Shown in pieces: positions 55,066 to 64,000 of a stretch of 64,000 bases of DNA; the stretch's first letter is position 1, and each line of letters starts with the position of its first letter. A program made the position numbers and the translations under genes. Source of the stretch: Adhaeribacter rhizoryzae (GTDB lineage: Bacteria > Bacteroidota > Bacteroidia > Cytophagales > Hymenobacteraceae). The DNA lies in contig NZ_VWSF01000024.1 in assembly GCF_008629685.1 (NCBI RefSeq), forward strand, positions 30,115 to 94,114, written 5' to 3'. Below the pieces are notes generated by a model that was given only the letters and a program-made list of their open reading frames with translations, was not told the DNA's origin and did no database searches.

Positions 55066-57069
55066 TTATTTCTTACCAGTAGCGCTCGGCACTACTTTCA
55101 TGTTTCCTTTCATCACAAAATAATGACCGGGAAAGGTGCAAACGTACGGGTAATCACCTGCCTTGGGGGCAGTAAAATAGATACTTTGGGAGGATTCGGG
55201 TTGCAGCAAACAAGTGTTAAACAATACATCTGGCGAGGGCGGCACGTAACCTAATTTAGAACCGTTGATGCCCAGTTCCATAGCCATTTTTCCAACCGCC
55301 TCGGCCTTACCCTTTTTAACAATAACCAGGTTGTGCAGCATATCGTCGGTGTTGTTGAACACCAGTTTTACCCGGCTGCCTTCGGGTACTTCAAAATTTT
55401 CAATCGCGAATTTAAGGCCTGGTTTGGTGCCAATATTAATCGTTACTTCTGGGCCATTTGTCCAATTGGCGGGCTGAACCGTAATATTTTTACTGGCATC
55501 TGGTCCGCAAGGAGAATTATCGTTAGGCGTTGAGGAAGTTTTTTGAGCAGCTAACATTGCGGCGTGGTCATGGTGGTTAGCGCCGCCACCCGGAATATTA
55601 TTCAGGGTGTAATAAGCCACCGGGTGCAACAGTTCTTCACCGGCCAAATTTTGCAAGCCTTTAATTTTTAGTTCATGAATATAGCCGGCCCGTAAGCCAT
55701 TAACCATAATTTTTACCTTTTTGCCGTCAGGAGAAACAACGGCTTTGGAAACCGGCAAGCTTAAGGTATTAATAATGGGGCTGCCGTAGGTGCGGTGGTA
55801 AGCATACGTAAAGCTGTTTAGCTGGTAATTGGTCAAACTGGCGGCCTGCTTTTTATTAATGGGTTGGGTAAATTCTATTTCGAAGCCATCTTTTTGCGCG
55901 CGGACGGCTTTCATTTCGAAAGGAGTTTTACCATTGTAAGTTAGTCGTTGCAGGCCATATAAATCTTTACCGGTGGATGCCCAGCCCCGGCTGGTCATGC
56001 CCACAAACAAAGAATTATCGCTACCCCAGGCCATGCGTAAAATGCCCGAAGAAAAGCCTTCGCGGAAAGGAAAGCACGCACCCTGGTATTCGCCGTTAAC
56101 TTTTTCCAGGAAAACCCGCATGATTTTACTGTGGCCCTGGTCGCCTACGAGCATCTGGCCTTTAAACGGACCAAAAGCATCATTATCGATATTCAGAATA
56201 GCCGAAGTAGAAATGCCCATGATGGTATGAGGAAACCAAACGGTGGGCAGTTTTACTTTATTGTGTTTCTGGGCGAAATCGTACATCAGCCCGATGGAGT
56301 CGGCGAACATGTCGGGTTTAAGCTGCAGCGGCGAATTAGGTTCGCCAGACCAGCGCAAACCAGCCGGATTACCAGCAAAATCGCCCAGCTTTAGTTCCGT
56401 AATGCGGCCAGATCCAATCCAATCGCCCTGATTTTCGGCGTAAAAAATATCGCCGGCGGTATTCAGGCCAAAGCCGGCCGGGGAGCGTAGGCCGGTAGCA
56501 AAAGGTGTCATTTCGCCTTTTTCGGTTATTTGCAGCATCCAGCCCCGCCATTTGGTTAAACTGGCACCCCGGCCTACCCACGATAAATTTAAATTTACCA
56601 GCATATCGCCGTTGGGCAAAAACAGGGGGCCGTAGGAATATTCGTGGTAATTACCAGATAATGGCCAGGCGTAAATGGTTTTAAACAAATCGGCTTTGCC
56701 GTCCTGGTCGGTGTCGGTAATTTTGGTTAGTTCCGAGCGCTGGGTAGTATAAAAAGCGTTGTTGCGGTAAGCTAAATAAAGGGGCTCGTGCAGGCCGGTA
56801 GCAAAGCGGGTATATTTTGGCGTTTTCAGTTTTTTGCCGTAAGGGTCTTCAATTACCCATATTTCGCCGCGGCGCGTAGCTACGCCCAGTTTATCATCAT
56901 GGGTAAAAGCCAGACCGCCCACTTCCAGCATTACACTATCGGGTATGGGGACATTTTTAATACCGTAATATTTACTTTCCCGGGCGGCATCTCCTTGCTG
57001 GGCTTTTAGTATTAAAGGAGCAAAAGAAATAAATATTAAAAGCAGCAGGTGGTGAAATTTAGTTTTCAT
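55066..57069 (-). CDS. secreted beta-propeller protein with C-terminal azurin-like copper domain
   Basis: A 667-residue exported protein (signal peptide to residue 23). Residues about 35-380 form a soluble-glucose-dehydrogenase/PVC-type propeller (GLAFTHDDKLGVATRRGEIW, YGPLFLPNGDMLVNLN, RSPAGFGLNTAGDIFYAENQGDW). An Ig-like linker follows (about 385-480). The last 150 residues are a cupredoxin with a complete type 1 copper set: His579 (MLHNLVIV), Cys644, His649 (VCTFPGH) and Met653. It could oxidise a substrate in the propeller and pass electrons to the copper site. It follows the DUF1080/PA14 gene by 15 bp, so both are one transcript. Confidence 0.75.
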   Translation of the reverse strand: MKTKFHHLLLLIFISFAPLILKAQQGDAARESKYYGIKNVPIPDSVMLEVGGLAFTHDDKLGVATRRGEIWVIEDPYGKKLKTPKYTRFATGLHEPLYLAYRNNAFYTTQRSELTKITDTDQDGKADLFKTIYAWPLSGNYHEYSYGPLFLPNGDMLVNLNLSWVGRGASLTKWRGWMLQITEKGEMTPFATGLRSPAGFGLNTAGDIFYAENQGDWIGSGRITELKLGDFAGNPAGLRWSGEPNSPLQLKPDMFADSIGLMYDFAQKHNKVKLPTVWFPHTIMGISTSAILNIDNDAFGPFKGQMLVGDQGHSKIMRVFLEKVNGEYQGACFPFREGFSSGILRMAWGSDNSLFVGMTSRGWASTGKDLYGLQRLTYNGKTPFEMKAVRAQKDGFEIEFTQPINKKQAASLTNYQLNSFTYAYHRTYGSPIINTLSLPVSKAVVSPDGKKVKIMVNGLRAGYIHELKIKGLQNLAGEELLHPVAYYTLNNIPGGGANHHDHAAMLAAQKTSSTPNDNSPCGPDASKNITVQPANWTNGPEVTINIGTKPGLKFAIENFEVPEGSRVKLVFNNTDDMLHNLVIVKKGKAEAVGKMAMELGINGSKLGYVPPSPDVLFNTCLLQPESSQSIYFTAPKAGDYPYVCTFPGHYFVMKGNMKVVPSATGKK

Positions 57070-57084
57070 AACAGCGCAAAAAAT

Positions 57085-58938
57085 CTACCAGATGATGGAA
57101 TATTTAACCTGGATATTGTTAGCAGAAGCACTTAGGGGCAATAATAATTGGGTCTGGCCATTGCTGGTCCGGAGAAGGGGCTTGCTGTTGCCGGCCTGAA
57201 TATCTTCGAGGTAGTAACTTTTGTCGTTAACAGCATAAGTGCCGTTTGGCAATTGCTGAATATTGTGGCCGCTGGCTAATAATAAGTAAACTGGCTCCGG
57301 GGTGCCACTAGATTTAACCGTAATTTCCCGGGTTAAACCTTCCTGACTGGCAGTAGGAGCGAGGTAGTCTTCCACCGAAACATTGGGTAAAGCATAAAAG
57401 AAAACCGGCAAGCCGTTCGGGCGCAACTTATAACCTTTTTCAACGAAAGGGCTATTATCCGGATGAATGGTATCGGGCCAGGCAATATTTTGTTCTTTTA
57501 AGAAAGTAATGGTAGGCAAGCCGGAAAGCTGCAGTTCCGGGCCTAATGGTTGTGCCAGTTGCTTTTCGCCGCGTTCTACCCACATGTGGCCTACATCCAG
57601 GTAGCCGCCGTGCCAGGCACTTAGAGGCGTATAAGCATTTAGGTCGTAGGCAAAGTTAATCCCACCCGGAATGCCTACCGCCGCCGCATACGTATTGGTG
57701 CCTTGTTGGTGTTTCATAAAGCCGCGTTGCAGCACCGGTTCTTTTTTAACCTGGTAAATTAAAGATTCTTCACCGGAAATGTGCCGTTTAGAAGCCGGAG
57801 TGGTTAAGGTAGTCCATGGAATATTTGGGCCTTCGTATTGCACAACCAGGCTGCGGTCGTGGTTCGAAAAAATTAATTTAAAAGGGTGCTTGCCGGCAGT
57901 GAGGTTGGTGCCACCGTAAAAGAAACGCTGCAAATCGCGGGAGCCTTTATTATCTAATATTAATTTATTATCCAGAAATATCCAGGTTGACCCGGCGGCC
58001 GTAACCCGGAATAAATATTCGCCGGTGCGGGGCGCGTCTATTTCGCCTTCTACTATTAGCAGTTCATTTTCGTCGCCGATTTTATGCGACAAAGAATCAG
58101 TATTTCCGGTTTTAACAGGGGCAGTAGTTGGCAATTTATTCAGGTCGCGGAAACGGCCTTTGTGTAACTGGTACTGCATGGTTGATAATACCAGCCGTTG
58201 TTCTGCATACGTTTTGTATTGAATATTTTTAAAAGCAATGGGGCCATTTCCGCCAAATAGCATTAACGGGCCAGTGGCTTTTTCTACTGATAAAGAACCT
58301 TTTTCGGAAGGCCCTGTTAAGGTTACATTTTGTTGAACCACCTTGCCATTTAACGATACTTCTATTAATTGGGCATCGGCCGTTTTTTTACCAGTTGCAT
58401 CGAACCTTGGCGCTTTAAAACTAACCCGGAGGTGCTGCCATAAACCCGGCGCTTTAGACGCGTTAATAGCGGGAGCAGAATTGTTGGTTCCGGCCAAAAT
58501 TCCACCATTATCGGTAGGCGTAAGATTTTGCTGCAACCAACTATCTTTTAAATTAATTAAGTAAATTCCGTGCAAAGCAATAGCCGAAGCGGAACCTTTT
58601 GCCAGCAGAAAATCTAATTCCAGATCCAGATCGCCGTGTTGCAGTTTGGTTATTAACGGATTGTTTTTTTGTTGCGGTTGGTAAACCAAAATACCTGTGC
58701 CGGATTTACTTTCCAGGTGCTTTTCTTTTTTCCGGTCGGCAAATACTTCTCCGGCCAGGTGCCATTGCTTTTTCTTTACGGGCCGGAATGCCTTTAAATC
58801 TTTTAGGCTGAGGCTTTCATAAGGAAGCGCTTCCGACATAACCGTTTTATTCAGGTTTTGAGCCATTGCTTTTCCAGAACATAATATTTCGGCTATGAAA
58901 AAGGAAAAACAAAAAAGTAACAGAAGCTTCCGGACCAT
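57085..58938 (-). CDS. secreted DUF1080 (3-keto-disaccharide hydrolase-like) plus PA14 protein
   Basis: A 617-residue exported protein (signal peptide to about residue 26). Residues about 45-245 resemble the concanavalin-like DUF1080 fold with LDLELDFLLAKGSASAIALHG and LWQHLRVSFKAPRFD. A PA14 domain follows at about 285-385 (TGEYLFRVTAAGSTWIFLDNKLIL). The C-terminal 200 residues are not recognised. DUF1080 members include 3-keto-glycoside hydrolases, and PA14 binds glycans. Coupling to the propeller-azurin gene suggests oxidation and cleavage of a surface-bound sugar. No 3-keto-glycoside dehydrogenase of the Gfo/Idh or GMC type is adjacent. Confidence 0.65.
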   Translation of the reverse strand: MVRKLLLLFCFSFFIAEILCSGKAMAQNLNKTVMSEALPYESLSLKDLKAFRPVKKKQWHLAGEVFADRKKEKHLESKSGTGILVYQPQQKNNPLITKLQHGDLDLELDFLLAKGSASAIALHGIYLINLKDSWLQQNLTPTDNGGILAGTNNSAPAINASKAPGLWQHLRVSFKAPRFDATGKKTADAQLIEVSLNGKVVQQNVTLTGPSEKGSLSVEKATGPLMLFGGNGPIAFKNIQYKTYAEQRLVLSTMQYQLHKGRFRDLNKLPTTAPVKTGNTDSLSHKIGDENELLIVEGEIDAPRTGEYLFRVTAAGSTWIFLDNKLILDNKGSRDLQRFFYGGTNLTAGKHPFKLIFSNHDRSLVVQYEGPNIPWTTLTTPASKRHISGEESLIYQVKKEPVLQRGFMKHQQGTNTYAAAVGIPGGINFAYDLNAYTPLSAWHGGYLDVGHMWVERGEKQLAQPLGPELQLSGLPTITFLKEQNIAWPDTIHPDNSPFVEKGYKLRPNGLPVFFYALPNVSVEDYLAPTASQEGLTREITVKSSGTPEPVYLLLASGHNIQQLPNGTYAVNDKSYYLEDIQAGNSKPLLRTSNGQTQLLLPLSASANNIQVKYSIIW

Positions 58939-59383
58939 GATTAGGCAATTTTATTTTTGCGGTTAATTTCTATTCATCTATGGTTTTAGAAAGTTCGGGA
59001 ATTATCAAACTTTCCTATTGCTGCCACATAGAATTAGGCTCACATTAAAGCAGGTTAAAAATAATAATTTTATTTATATGTAAAAATTAATTTTATTATT
59101 AAAAAATAAATATTCCTTTTTAATAAATTTAAATACAGCTTTTCTTTCCGAAACAATCTCGTAAAAATGTTGTAGCTCATGGGTTTTCTAAGTCATCTTT
59201 TTAGTTTTTAAACCTCCTTTTACAACCAAACCGTATAAGCTAGCGTCGGGAAAAGAAATATTACCTTAATTATTAAGTGTAATAATAATTCCGCAAGTGG
59301 TAGCAGGGTTGAATTTTGCAAAAGCTCACCCTTTTATTTTACCTGACCAACCAATGACTTAAATATTGCAGTAATAATTAACT
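58939..59383. other. 445-bp divergent intergenic region, nothing resolved
   Basis: AT-rich spacer between the DUF1080/PA14 gene (minus) and the MscS gene (plus). Both promoters should lie here; GAATTTTG at about 59312-59319 is only a partial -7 match. No repeat or hairpin stands out. Confidence 0.4.
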
Positions 59384-61093
59384 ATGGTTTTTATCCGGTT
59401 TGTAACAGTAATTAAATATTTCTTAAATAAAGTTTCTGCTAATAATTATTTTGGGTTGTTCTGGTGCCTTGCCACGTTCGTGGGTTTTAGCATAATTGCT
59501 ACGCCTGCCTCTGCCCAGTTACTGCCAACCAGCGATACTACAGCAGAAGTTTCGGCACCGCAGTGGTTACCCGATTCTTTGGGCCGGCGCACGCCCCGGG
59601 GTACAGTAGCAGGATTTATAGATGCTGTTGCAGATGAAAATTATACAAGGGCAGCCCTTTATCTGAACCTCGACAGTACTTTAAGAAAGACCGAAGATAG
59701 AGAAAACCAGGCCAGGGCCCTGCAACGACTGCTCGACAAAGGCGGCAGTATTATTCCGTATTCCTTTATAAGCGATAAACCGGAGGGTAATGCCGATGAT
59801 AATCTCGGGCCAAACCTAGATAGGGTAGGTACGGCTACGGCTAACGGCGAGTCTTTTGATTTAATTCTGGAGAAATCTGTAGATACCACGGGCGCTCCGC
59901 TTTGGCTGTTTTCAGCGCAAACCTTTAAGCGAATACCAGCCGATACCCAGACTGTAGCATCGGCACCTGTTACCAGCAAGGTTTTACCCAAAGGTTTAAA
60001 ATATTATAAATGGGGCGGCGTACCGGTGGGGCACTGGTTGGGTATGGTATTATTGGCTGTGCTGGCGTACCTGGCGGCTTGGGGCATAACCATTGCGGTT
60101 ACTTTTATTATCAGGGTAGTTTGGCATAAATCTAAAGATGAACCTACAGTTGGTATTATAAAGGCTTTTGCTTTGCCCATAAGGCTTTATCTGGCGGCCT
60201 GGATATTAGTGGTTTCGAGCCAGGAAGTTGGTATTTCCATTATTGTGCGTCAGCGTTTTAGTGAGACAACCGTAATTGTGGGATTAGTAGCGATTTTATT
60301 GCTGATTTGGCGATTACTGGATGTGGTAAGCCGGTTTGGCGAGAAAGAACTAACCCGGCGCGGGATTATGTCGGGTATTTCGGTAGTATTATTTTTGCGG
60401 CGAGCTGCAAAAATTGCCTTAATTGTTCTGGGTATTATTACCATTTTAGGCACCTTAGGTTTTGATGTTACTACCGGTATTGCGGCTTTGGGTATAGGTG
60501 GTATTGCCCTGGCCTTAGGCGCTCAGAAAACCGTAGAAAATTTTGTGGGAAGCGTTACCTTAATTGCCGATCAGCCCATACGGGTAGGCGATTTTTGCCG
60601 GGTTGGGCAAACTTTGGGTACGGTAGAGCAAATTGGCATGCGTTCTACCCGGCTCCGCACCAGCGAGCGTACCATTGTTACCATACCCAACGGCGAGTTT
60701 GCCTCGTTGCAAATAGAAAACTTTGCGCATCGCGATCGCATTCTTTTTGCGCCTAAACTACGCTTGCATTACCAAACCACCACCGAGCAAATCCGGGAGA
60801 TTCTGAAAGCCCTACGCACCCTTTTAGCCGATAACGCCGAAGTAGATCCTACCTCGGCCAGGGTCCGGTTTATTGAAATTGCGCCCGATTCCCGTACCGT
60901 AGAAATATATTCCTATATCCTGACGAATGACTTTAATAAGTTTCTGGCAATTCAGGAAGAACTAATATTAAGCATAATGGAGGTAGTGGAGAATAAAGGA
61001 CAAGGATTTGCTTTTCCGGCCCAAAACCTATACTTGTCTCAGGATAGCAGCCCGAATATAGCCTCAGGCAAGGCCATATCAGAAAGTGAATAA
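59384..61093 (+). CDS. MscS-family mechanosensitive ion channel
   Basis: A 569-residue inner-membrane protein. After a signal-like segment (about residues 20-45) comes a periplasmic domain of about 150 residues, then four or five membrane helices. The pore helix and beta domain are classic: GIAALGIGGIALALGAQKT followed by VENFVGSVTLIADQPIRVGDFCRV. It opens under membrane tension to release solutes during osmotic downshock. It is larger than E. coli MscS because of the periplasmic and extra membrane parts. It is a single gene and appears unrelated to the sugar clusters. Confidence 0.9.
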   Translation: MVFIRFVTVIKYFLNKVSANNYFGLFWCLATFVGFSIIATPASAQLLPTSDTTAEVSAPQWLPDSLGRRTPRGTVAGFIDAVADENYTRAALYLNLDSTLRKTEDRENQARALQRLLDKGGSIIPYSFISDKPEGNADDNLGPNLDRVGTATANGESFDLILEKSVDTTGAPLWLFSAQTFKRIPADTQTVASAPVTSKVLPKGLKYYKWGGVPVGHWLGMVLLAVLAYLAAWGITIAVTFIIRVVWHKSKDEPTVGIIKAFALPIRLYLAAWILVVSSQEVGISIIVRQRFSETTVIVGLVAILLLIWRLLDVVSRFGEKELTRRGIMSGISVVLFLRRAAKIALIVLGIITILGTLGFDVTTGIAALGIGGIALALGAQKTVENFVGSVTLIADQPIRVGDFCRVGQTLGTVEQIGMRSTRLRTSERTIVTIPNGEFASLQIENFAHRDRILFAPKLRLHYQTTTEQIREILKALRTLLADNAEVDPTSARVRFIEIAPDSRTVEIYSYILTNDFNKFLAIQEELILSIMEVVENKGQGFAFPAQNLYLSQDSSPNIASGKAISESE

Positions 61094-61260
61094 AATATAC
61101 ATTGTTGCTTAATAAAGAGATTAAATAAAGGCACTCTATTTAATTTCCTCTGAATAATTTACCGGTAATCATATCCTTAACCTTCTTATTATCTTAACTG
61201 GGCATTTAATGTTTTACTTGTCATTTTTAGGTAGTAAAGCAGAAAGCTGCTAATTTCTGT

Positions 61261-61294
61261 TTTATTTTATACCAGGTAAATGAAGATAGCTTTG
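61261..61294 (+). promoter_or_regulatory. putative promoter of the SGNH hydrolase gene
   Basis: TAGCTTTG at 61287-61294 is a full match to TAnnTTTG. TTTA at 61261-61264 or 61266-61269 (spacing 22 or 17) is a near match to the -33 box. The ATG follows 17 bp later. Confidence 0.55.
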
Positions 61295-61311
61295 CCATTG
61301 ATATTCAGGTT

Positions 61312-62286
61312 ATGATGAAAATAAATATTCCGGTTAAAAAATATTTGCCTTATTATAGGCGCATTAATTTTTTGCTGCTAGCCTTATTTATTTTTAATGC
61401 AGCTTACGCTACTAGTAAAGCGCCCTTTCCTAAAAAAACGAAGCGCATATTATTTTTAGGAAATAGTATTACTTATGCCGGTAAATATATAACCGATATT
61501 GAAGCTTATTTTATCACGCATTATCAAAAGCAGCAGTTTGAATTTATTAACCTGGGCTTGCCCAGCGAAACCGTATCGGGATTGAGCGAGCTTAACCACG
61601 CTGACGGAAAGTTTCCGCGTCCGGATTTACATGAACGTTTAGCCAGAATATTGGCCCAGGTAAAGCCCGACGTGGTGTTTGCTTGTTATGGTATGAACGA
61701 TGGCATTTACCTGCCGTTCGATGCTAAACGATTCCAGGCTTTCCGTAACGGTATAAAATGGCTGCACTCAGAATTAGAAAAAAGTAACGCTAAAAAGATT
61801 ATCTATTTAACGCCACCTGTGCACGACGATAAAGAACTGGGTACAAAAGGGTATAATTTGGTTTTAGATAAATATTCTGAATGGTTGCTGTCCCAAAAAG
61901 ATTCGCTTCAATGGGAAGTGGCGGATGTGCATACGGCTACAACGCAATATCTGGAGCGTGCGCGGCTTACCCAAACCGATTTTAAACTAGCCAATGATGG
62001 CGTGCATCCCGACGATTTAGGCCATTGGCTCATTGCCAGAGCGGTCTTAGAATATTTAGGCGAAAACGTAAACGCAGTACCTGATGTGCAAGCAGCTCTG
62101 CAAGTACATCCGCAAGGTAAAGAAATATATAACCTGGTTAGCCAACGCCAAGCTATTATGAAAGATGCCTGGTTAAAAGCAACTGGATTTAAACGCCCCG
62201 GTATGGCTCCTGGTTTGCCGTTAACAGAGGCCCAGCAAAAATATGCTCAAATAGAAAAGCAAATTCGCGCAATATTAAAAAGGTAG
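61312..62286 (+). CDS. exported SGNH/GDSL-family hydrolase
   Basis: A 324-residue protein with an N-terminal signal/anchor (about residues 17-33). SGNH block I is ILFLGNSITYAG (Ser in GNSIT), block III is CYGMNDGIY, and block V is NDGVHPDDLGH with the catalytic Asp and His. Such esterases deacetylate glycans or act on lipids. About 60 residues after block V form a helical tail ending in ILKR. There is no close operon partner; polysaccharide deacetylation is a reasonable guess given the genome setting. A second ATG three bases downstream (61315) is an alternative start. Confidence 0.83.
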   Translation: MMKINIPVKKYLPYYRRINFLLLALFIFNAAYATSKAPFPKKTKRILFLGNSITYAGKYITDIEAYFITHYQKQQFEFINLGLPSETVSGLSELNHADGKFPRPDLHERLARILAQVKPDVVFACYGMNDGIYLPFDAKRFQAFRNGIKWLHSELEKSNAKKIIYLTPPVHDDKELGTKGYNLVLDKYSEWLLSQKDSLQWEVADVHTATTQYLERARLTQTDFKLANDGVHPDDLGHWLIARAVLEYLGENVNAVPDVQAALQVHPQGKEIYNLVSQRQAIMKDAWLKATGFKRPGMAPGLPLTEAQQKYAQIEKQIRAILKR

Positions 62287-62487
62287 TTGTAGCGCCCACA
62301 GGATATTTGCCAAATTATTGAATTATATGCCGGCAATATTCGTGGGCTAATAAATAAAGGTGTAGGTAATTTATTTATTCTCTTAAATTATATACATGCT
62401 CATAAATTCATTTGCTTTTTGTTCCTTTTGTAAAGTTTTGTTTGCAAAATAAATACCATCTAATTAGTGTCGAAATAAATATAGGCT

Positions 62488-63573
62488 GTGCTTAAAATTA
62501 TAGATGTACTAAACCGAATCGGGCCAACGCTGCAAATTATTAAAACAGCATTTGCGGCGGCGGCTTCCTGGTTTGTAGCCACCAGCTTGTTGCATTCTGA
62601 GTACCCTTATTTTGCGGCGGTTGCGGCCATTATTACGGTGCAGGTTACCGTAGCTGATTCTGTTGATAAAGCAACACAGCGCATTATCGGAATTATTGGC
62701 GGAGTGCTGCTGAGTATGCTGCTGGGCCATTGGTTTAAAATTGGCGCTATCTCTATTTTCTTTATTATTCTGATAGGGATGAGCATTGCCAAAGCCCTGC
62801 GGATGAACGCTCAGATAATCTCGCAAGTAGCCATTAGCTCATTGTTAGTTTTGGCTTTTGGGCAAACCAAAGAAGGATACGGCTACGAAAGAATTATAGA
62901 AACAATTATAGGCTCTGCCATTGCTGTTTTAATAAATGCCTTAATTGTTCCGCAAAATGTTGTACCGGAAGTAGAACAACGAATTTCAACTTATAGCAAT
63001 CTGGCTGCCGCTACCTTAATTAGTTTAACAGCCCTGCTTAATAATACGGAAAGTAAAAGAAAGACTGGTCGCACAGAAGTTGATGCCCTACTGTTGGAAG
63101 CGGAAAAATGTCACAAAGCCTTCGATTTAGCTAAGCAAAGTTTAAAATATAATATTCTGCTAACGTCAAAACGCGTCAGATTAAATCAGCTTGCTGAAAA
63201 CCTGCATCAATTAGAAAGCATTACCATTCAAATACGAGGCATTCGCCGAAGCTTGGCCGATATAAATATAAAGCAGGATATTCAAATGGAGGAAATGTAT
63301 GTTGAAGAACTTAAAGAGGCAATGTTAGCCACGGCAGGATGCATTCAGGCATATGGCAAAACCGCAGTAGAAACATCCGAGAATAATTTACAGGAATTGC
63401 AAGAAGCAATAACGAAAGCCGTAGCTGCACAAAATAGTTGTTTGCATAATCTTCACCTTATGACTTCTTTAATATTGGTACGTGATATTGGGAGTATTTT
63501 AACCGATTTAGGACGGATAGTAACCGAAACAGTTATTCCAAGTCAGGTTCCAGAAACTGTTGTTCCGGCGTAA
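62488..63573 (+). CDS. FUSC/aromatic acid exporter-family membrane protein
   Basis: A 361-residue protein with five or six N-terminal membrane segments (residues about 15-155) and a long helical cytoplasmic domain rich in coiled-coil-like sequence. The membrane part (AAVAAIITVQVTVADSVDKATQRIIGIIGG) is characteristic of the FUSC/ArAE (DUF939-like) family. Members export aromatic acids or other compounds, or have unknown roles. The start is GTG at 62488; it gives the expected first helix. It stands alone. Confidence 0.75.
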   Translation: MLKIIDVLNRIGPTLQIIKTAFAAAASWFVATSLLHSEYPYFAAVAAIITVQVTVADSVDKATQRIIGIIGGVLLSMLLGHWFKIGAISIFFIILIGMSIAKALRMNAQIISQVAISSLLVLAFGQTKEGYGYERIIETIIGSAIAVLINALIVPQNVVPEVEQRISTYSNLAAATLISLTALLNNTESKRKTGRTEVDALLLEAEKCHKAFDLAKQSLKYNILLTSKRVRLNQLAENLHQLESITIQIRGIRRSLADINIKQDIQMEEMYVEELKEAMLATAGCIQAYGKTAVETSENNLQELQEAITKAVAAQNSCLHNLHLMTSLILVRDIGSILTDLGRIVTETVIPSQVPETVVPA

Positions 63574-63811
63574 ATTTCTATTGACCTGGAAAATCGAATT
63601 GCTTTCACAGTTTTATTGCCGAGGCTAAAACTAAAAATAAAGCATTGTAATTGCCTCTAAATTTTTACAAGCTTCAGAACAACCAGATAAACTTAGAAGC
63701 AAATTAATCAAGGTAAGATACAGTACGAAACAACAAGTAAGATATATTAAAAATTTATATTCTTATTTAACAGGTGTTTCCAAGAAAGATACAGATATTT
63801 TCAGGTGGTGG

Positions 63812-63842
63812 TTTGGAAATTTAATATTGGTTCGTACCTTTG
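63812..63842 (+). promoter_or_regulatory. strong Bacteroidota-type promoter facing off the right end
   Basis: TTTG (63812-63815) and TACCTTTG (63835-63842), with 19 bp between, are full matches to both boxes. A leader of at least 150 bases with no coding sequence follows, so a stable-RNA operon or a long-leader gene may start just past the window. The 427-bp gap 63574-64000 holds no other feature. Confidence 0.65.
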
Positions 63843-64000
63843 CACTCCCAAAACGAAAGTACTGGGGAAAGGCGGCTAGCAGGGCTGTAGAAAAGATTCA
63901 GGCAATCATAACAATCAGAGAAAGTTGTATTTAGCTGGAATTTTTGGTTAAATGATTATTGTTAAGTTTGAGTTGCTTTATTAGCAAAGTGCAAAAGCAA

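Overview
The window looks like part of a Bacteroidota chromosome, most likely order Cytophagales (Adhaeribacter/Hymenobacter-like; this placement is my inference). The basis is a SusC/SusD pair, promoters of the TTTG / TAnnTTTG type, almost no Shine-Dalgarno sequences, many secreted glycosidases, and interspersed palindromic repeats between genes. No tRNA, rRNA, CRISPR array, transposase or phage gene is visible. A well-formed promoter at the extreme right end points to a transcription unit that starts just beyond the window.

Nearly all of the first 54 kb is carbohydrate catabolism aimed at pectin, and plausibly at rhamnogalacturonan II (RG-II) with its rare sugars. Layout: (1) 1-9355, plus: end of a TIM-barrel isomerase, GH78 alpha-L-rhamnosidase, CE15 glucuronoyl esterase, then a RuBisCO-like protein overlapping a DUF1537 acid-sugar kinase, an Asp/Glu-racemase-family protein and a BASS transporter. 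(2) 9549-17361, minus: fructose-1,6-bisphosphatase, SusD, SusC, and a Sde182/DUF1593 nucleoside-hydrolase-like protein. (3) 17711-29537, plus: DeoR regulator, FucI/AraA-like isomerase, transketolase split into two genes, a second Sde182-like protein, a complete ribose-type ABC importer with a DUF2291 protein, and an FGGY kinase. (4) 29824-45849, minus: GH63/MGH1-like enzyme, GH28, GH95 with an inserted domain, an acetylxylan-esterase-like hydrolase, then a tight set of Fe-alcohol dehydrogenase, DHDPS-family aldolase, PdxA2-like dehydrogenase, DUF1537 kinase, Na+ symporter and GH127. (5) 46263-54420, plus: 2-hydroxyacid dehydrogenase, IlvD/Edd dehydratase, HPS/KGPDC-like lyase, zinc-type dehydrogenase, SDR, TIM-barrel isomerase and a beta-propeller protein. 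(6) 55066-63573: a propeller-azurin protein with a DUF1080/PA14 protein, then MscS, SGNH hydrolase and FUSC genes that look like ordinary housekeeping or envelope functions.

How the genes may work together: secreted GH78, GH28, GH95, GH127 and esterases would strip pectin side chains; SusCD, ABC, BASS and SSS systems would import products. Region 3 matches the gene content of the known non-oxidative D-apiose route (isomerase, kinase, two-subunit apulose-4-phosphate transketolase). Region 1 matches the last steps of the oxidative D-apiose route (3-oxo-isoapionate kinase plus RuBisCO-like protein). Region 4 reads as a complete and redox-balanced route for 3-deoxy-D-lyxo-heptulosarate (DHA), another RG-II sugar: aldolase cleavage to pyruvate and D-threuronate, reduction to D-threonate, phosphorylation and oxidative decarboxylation to DHAP. 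I regard that inferred DHA route as the most interesting content. Region 5 is a second unassigned sugar-acid pathway. Substrate assignments are inference from gene content, not proven by sequence.
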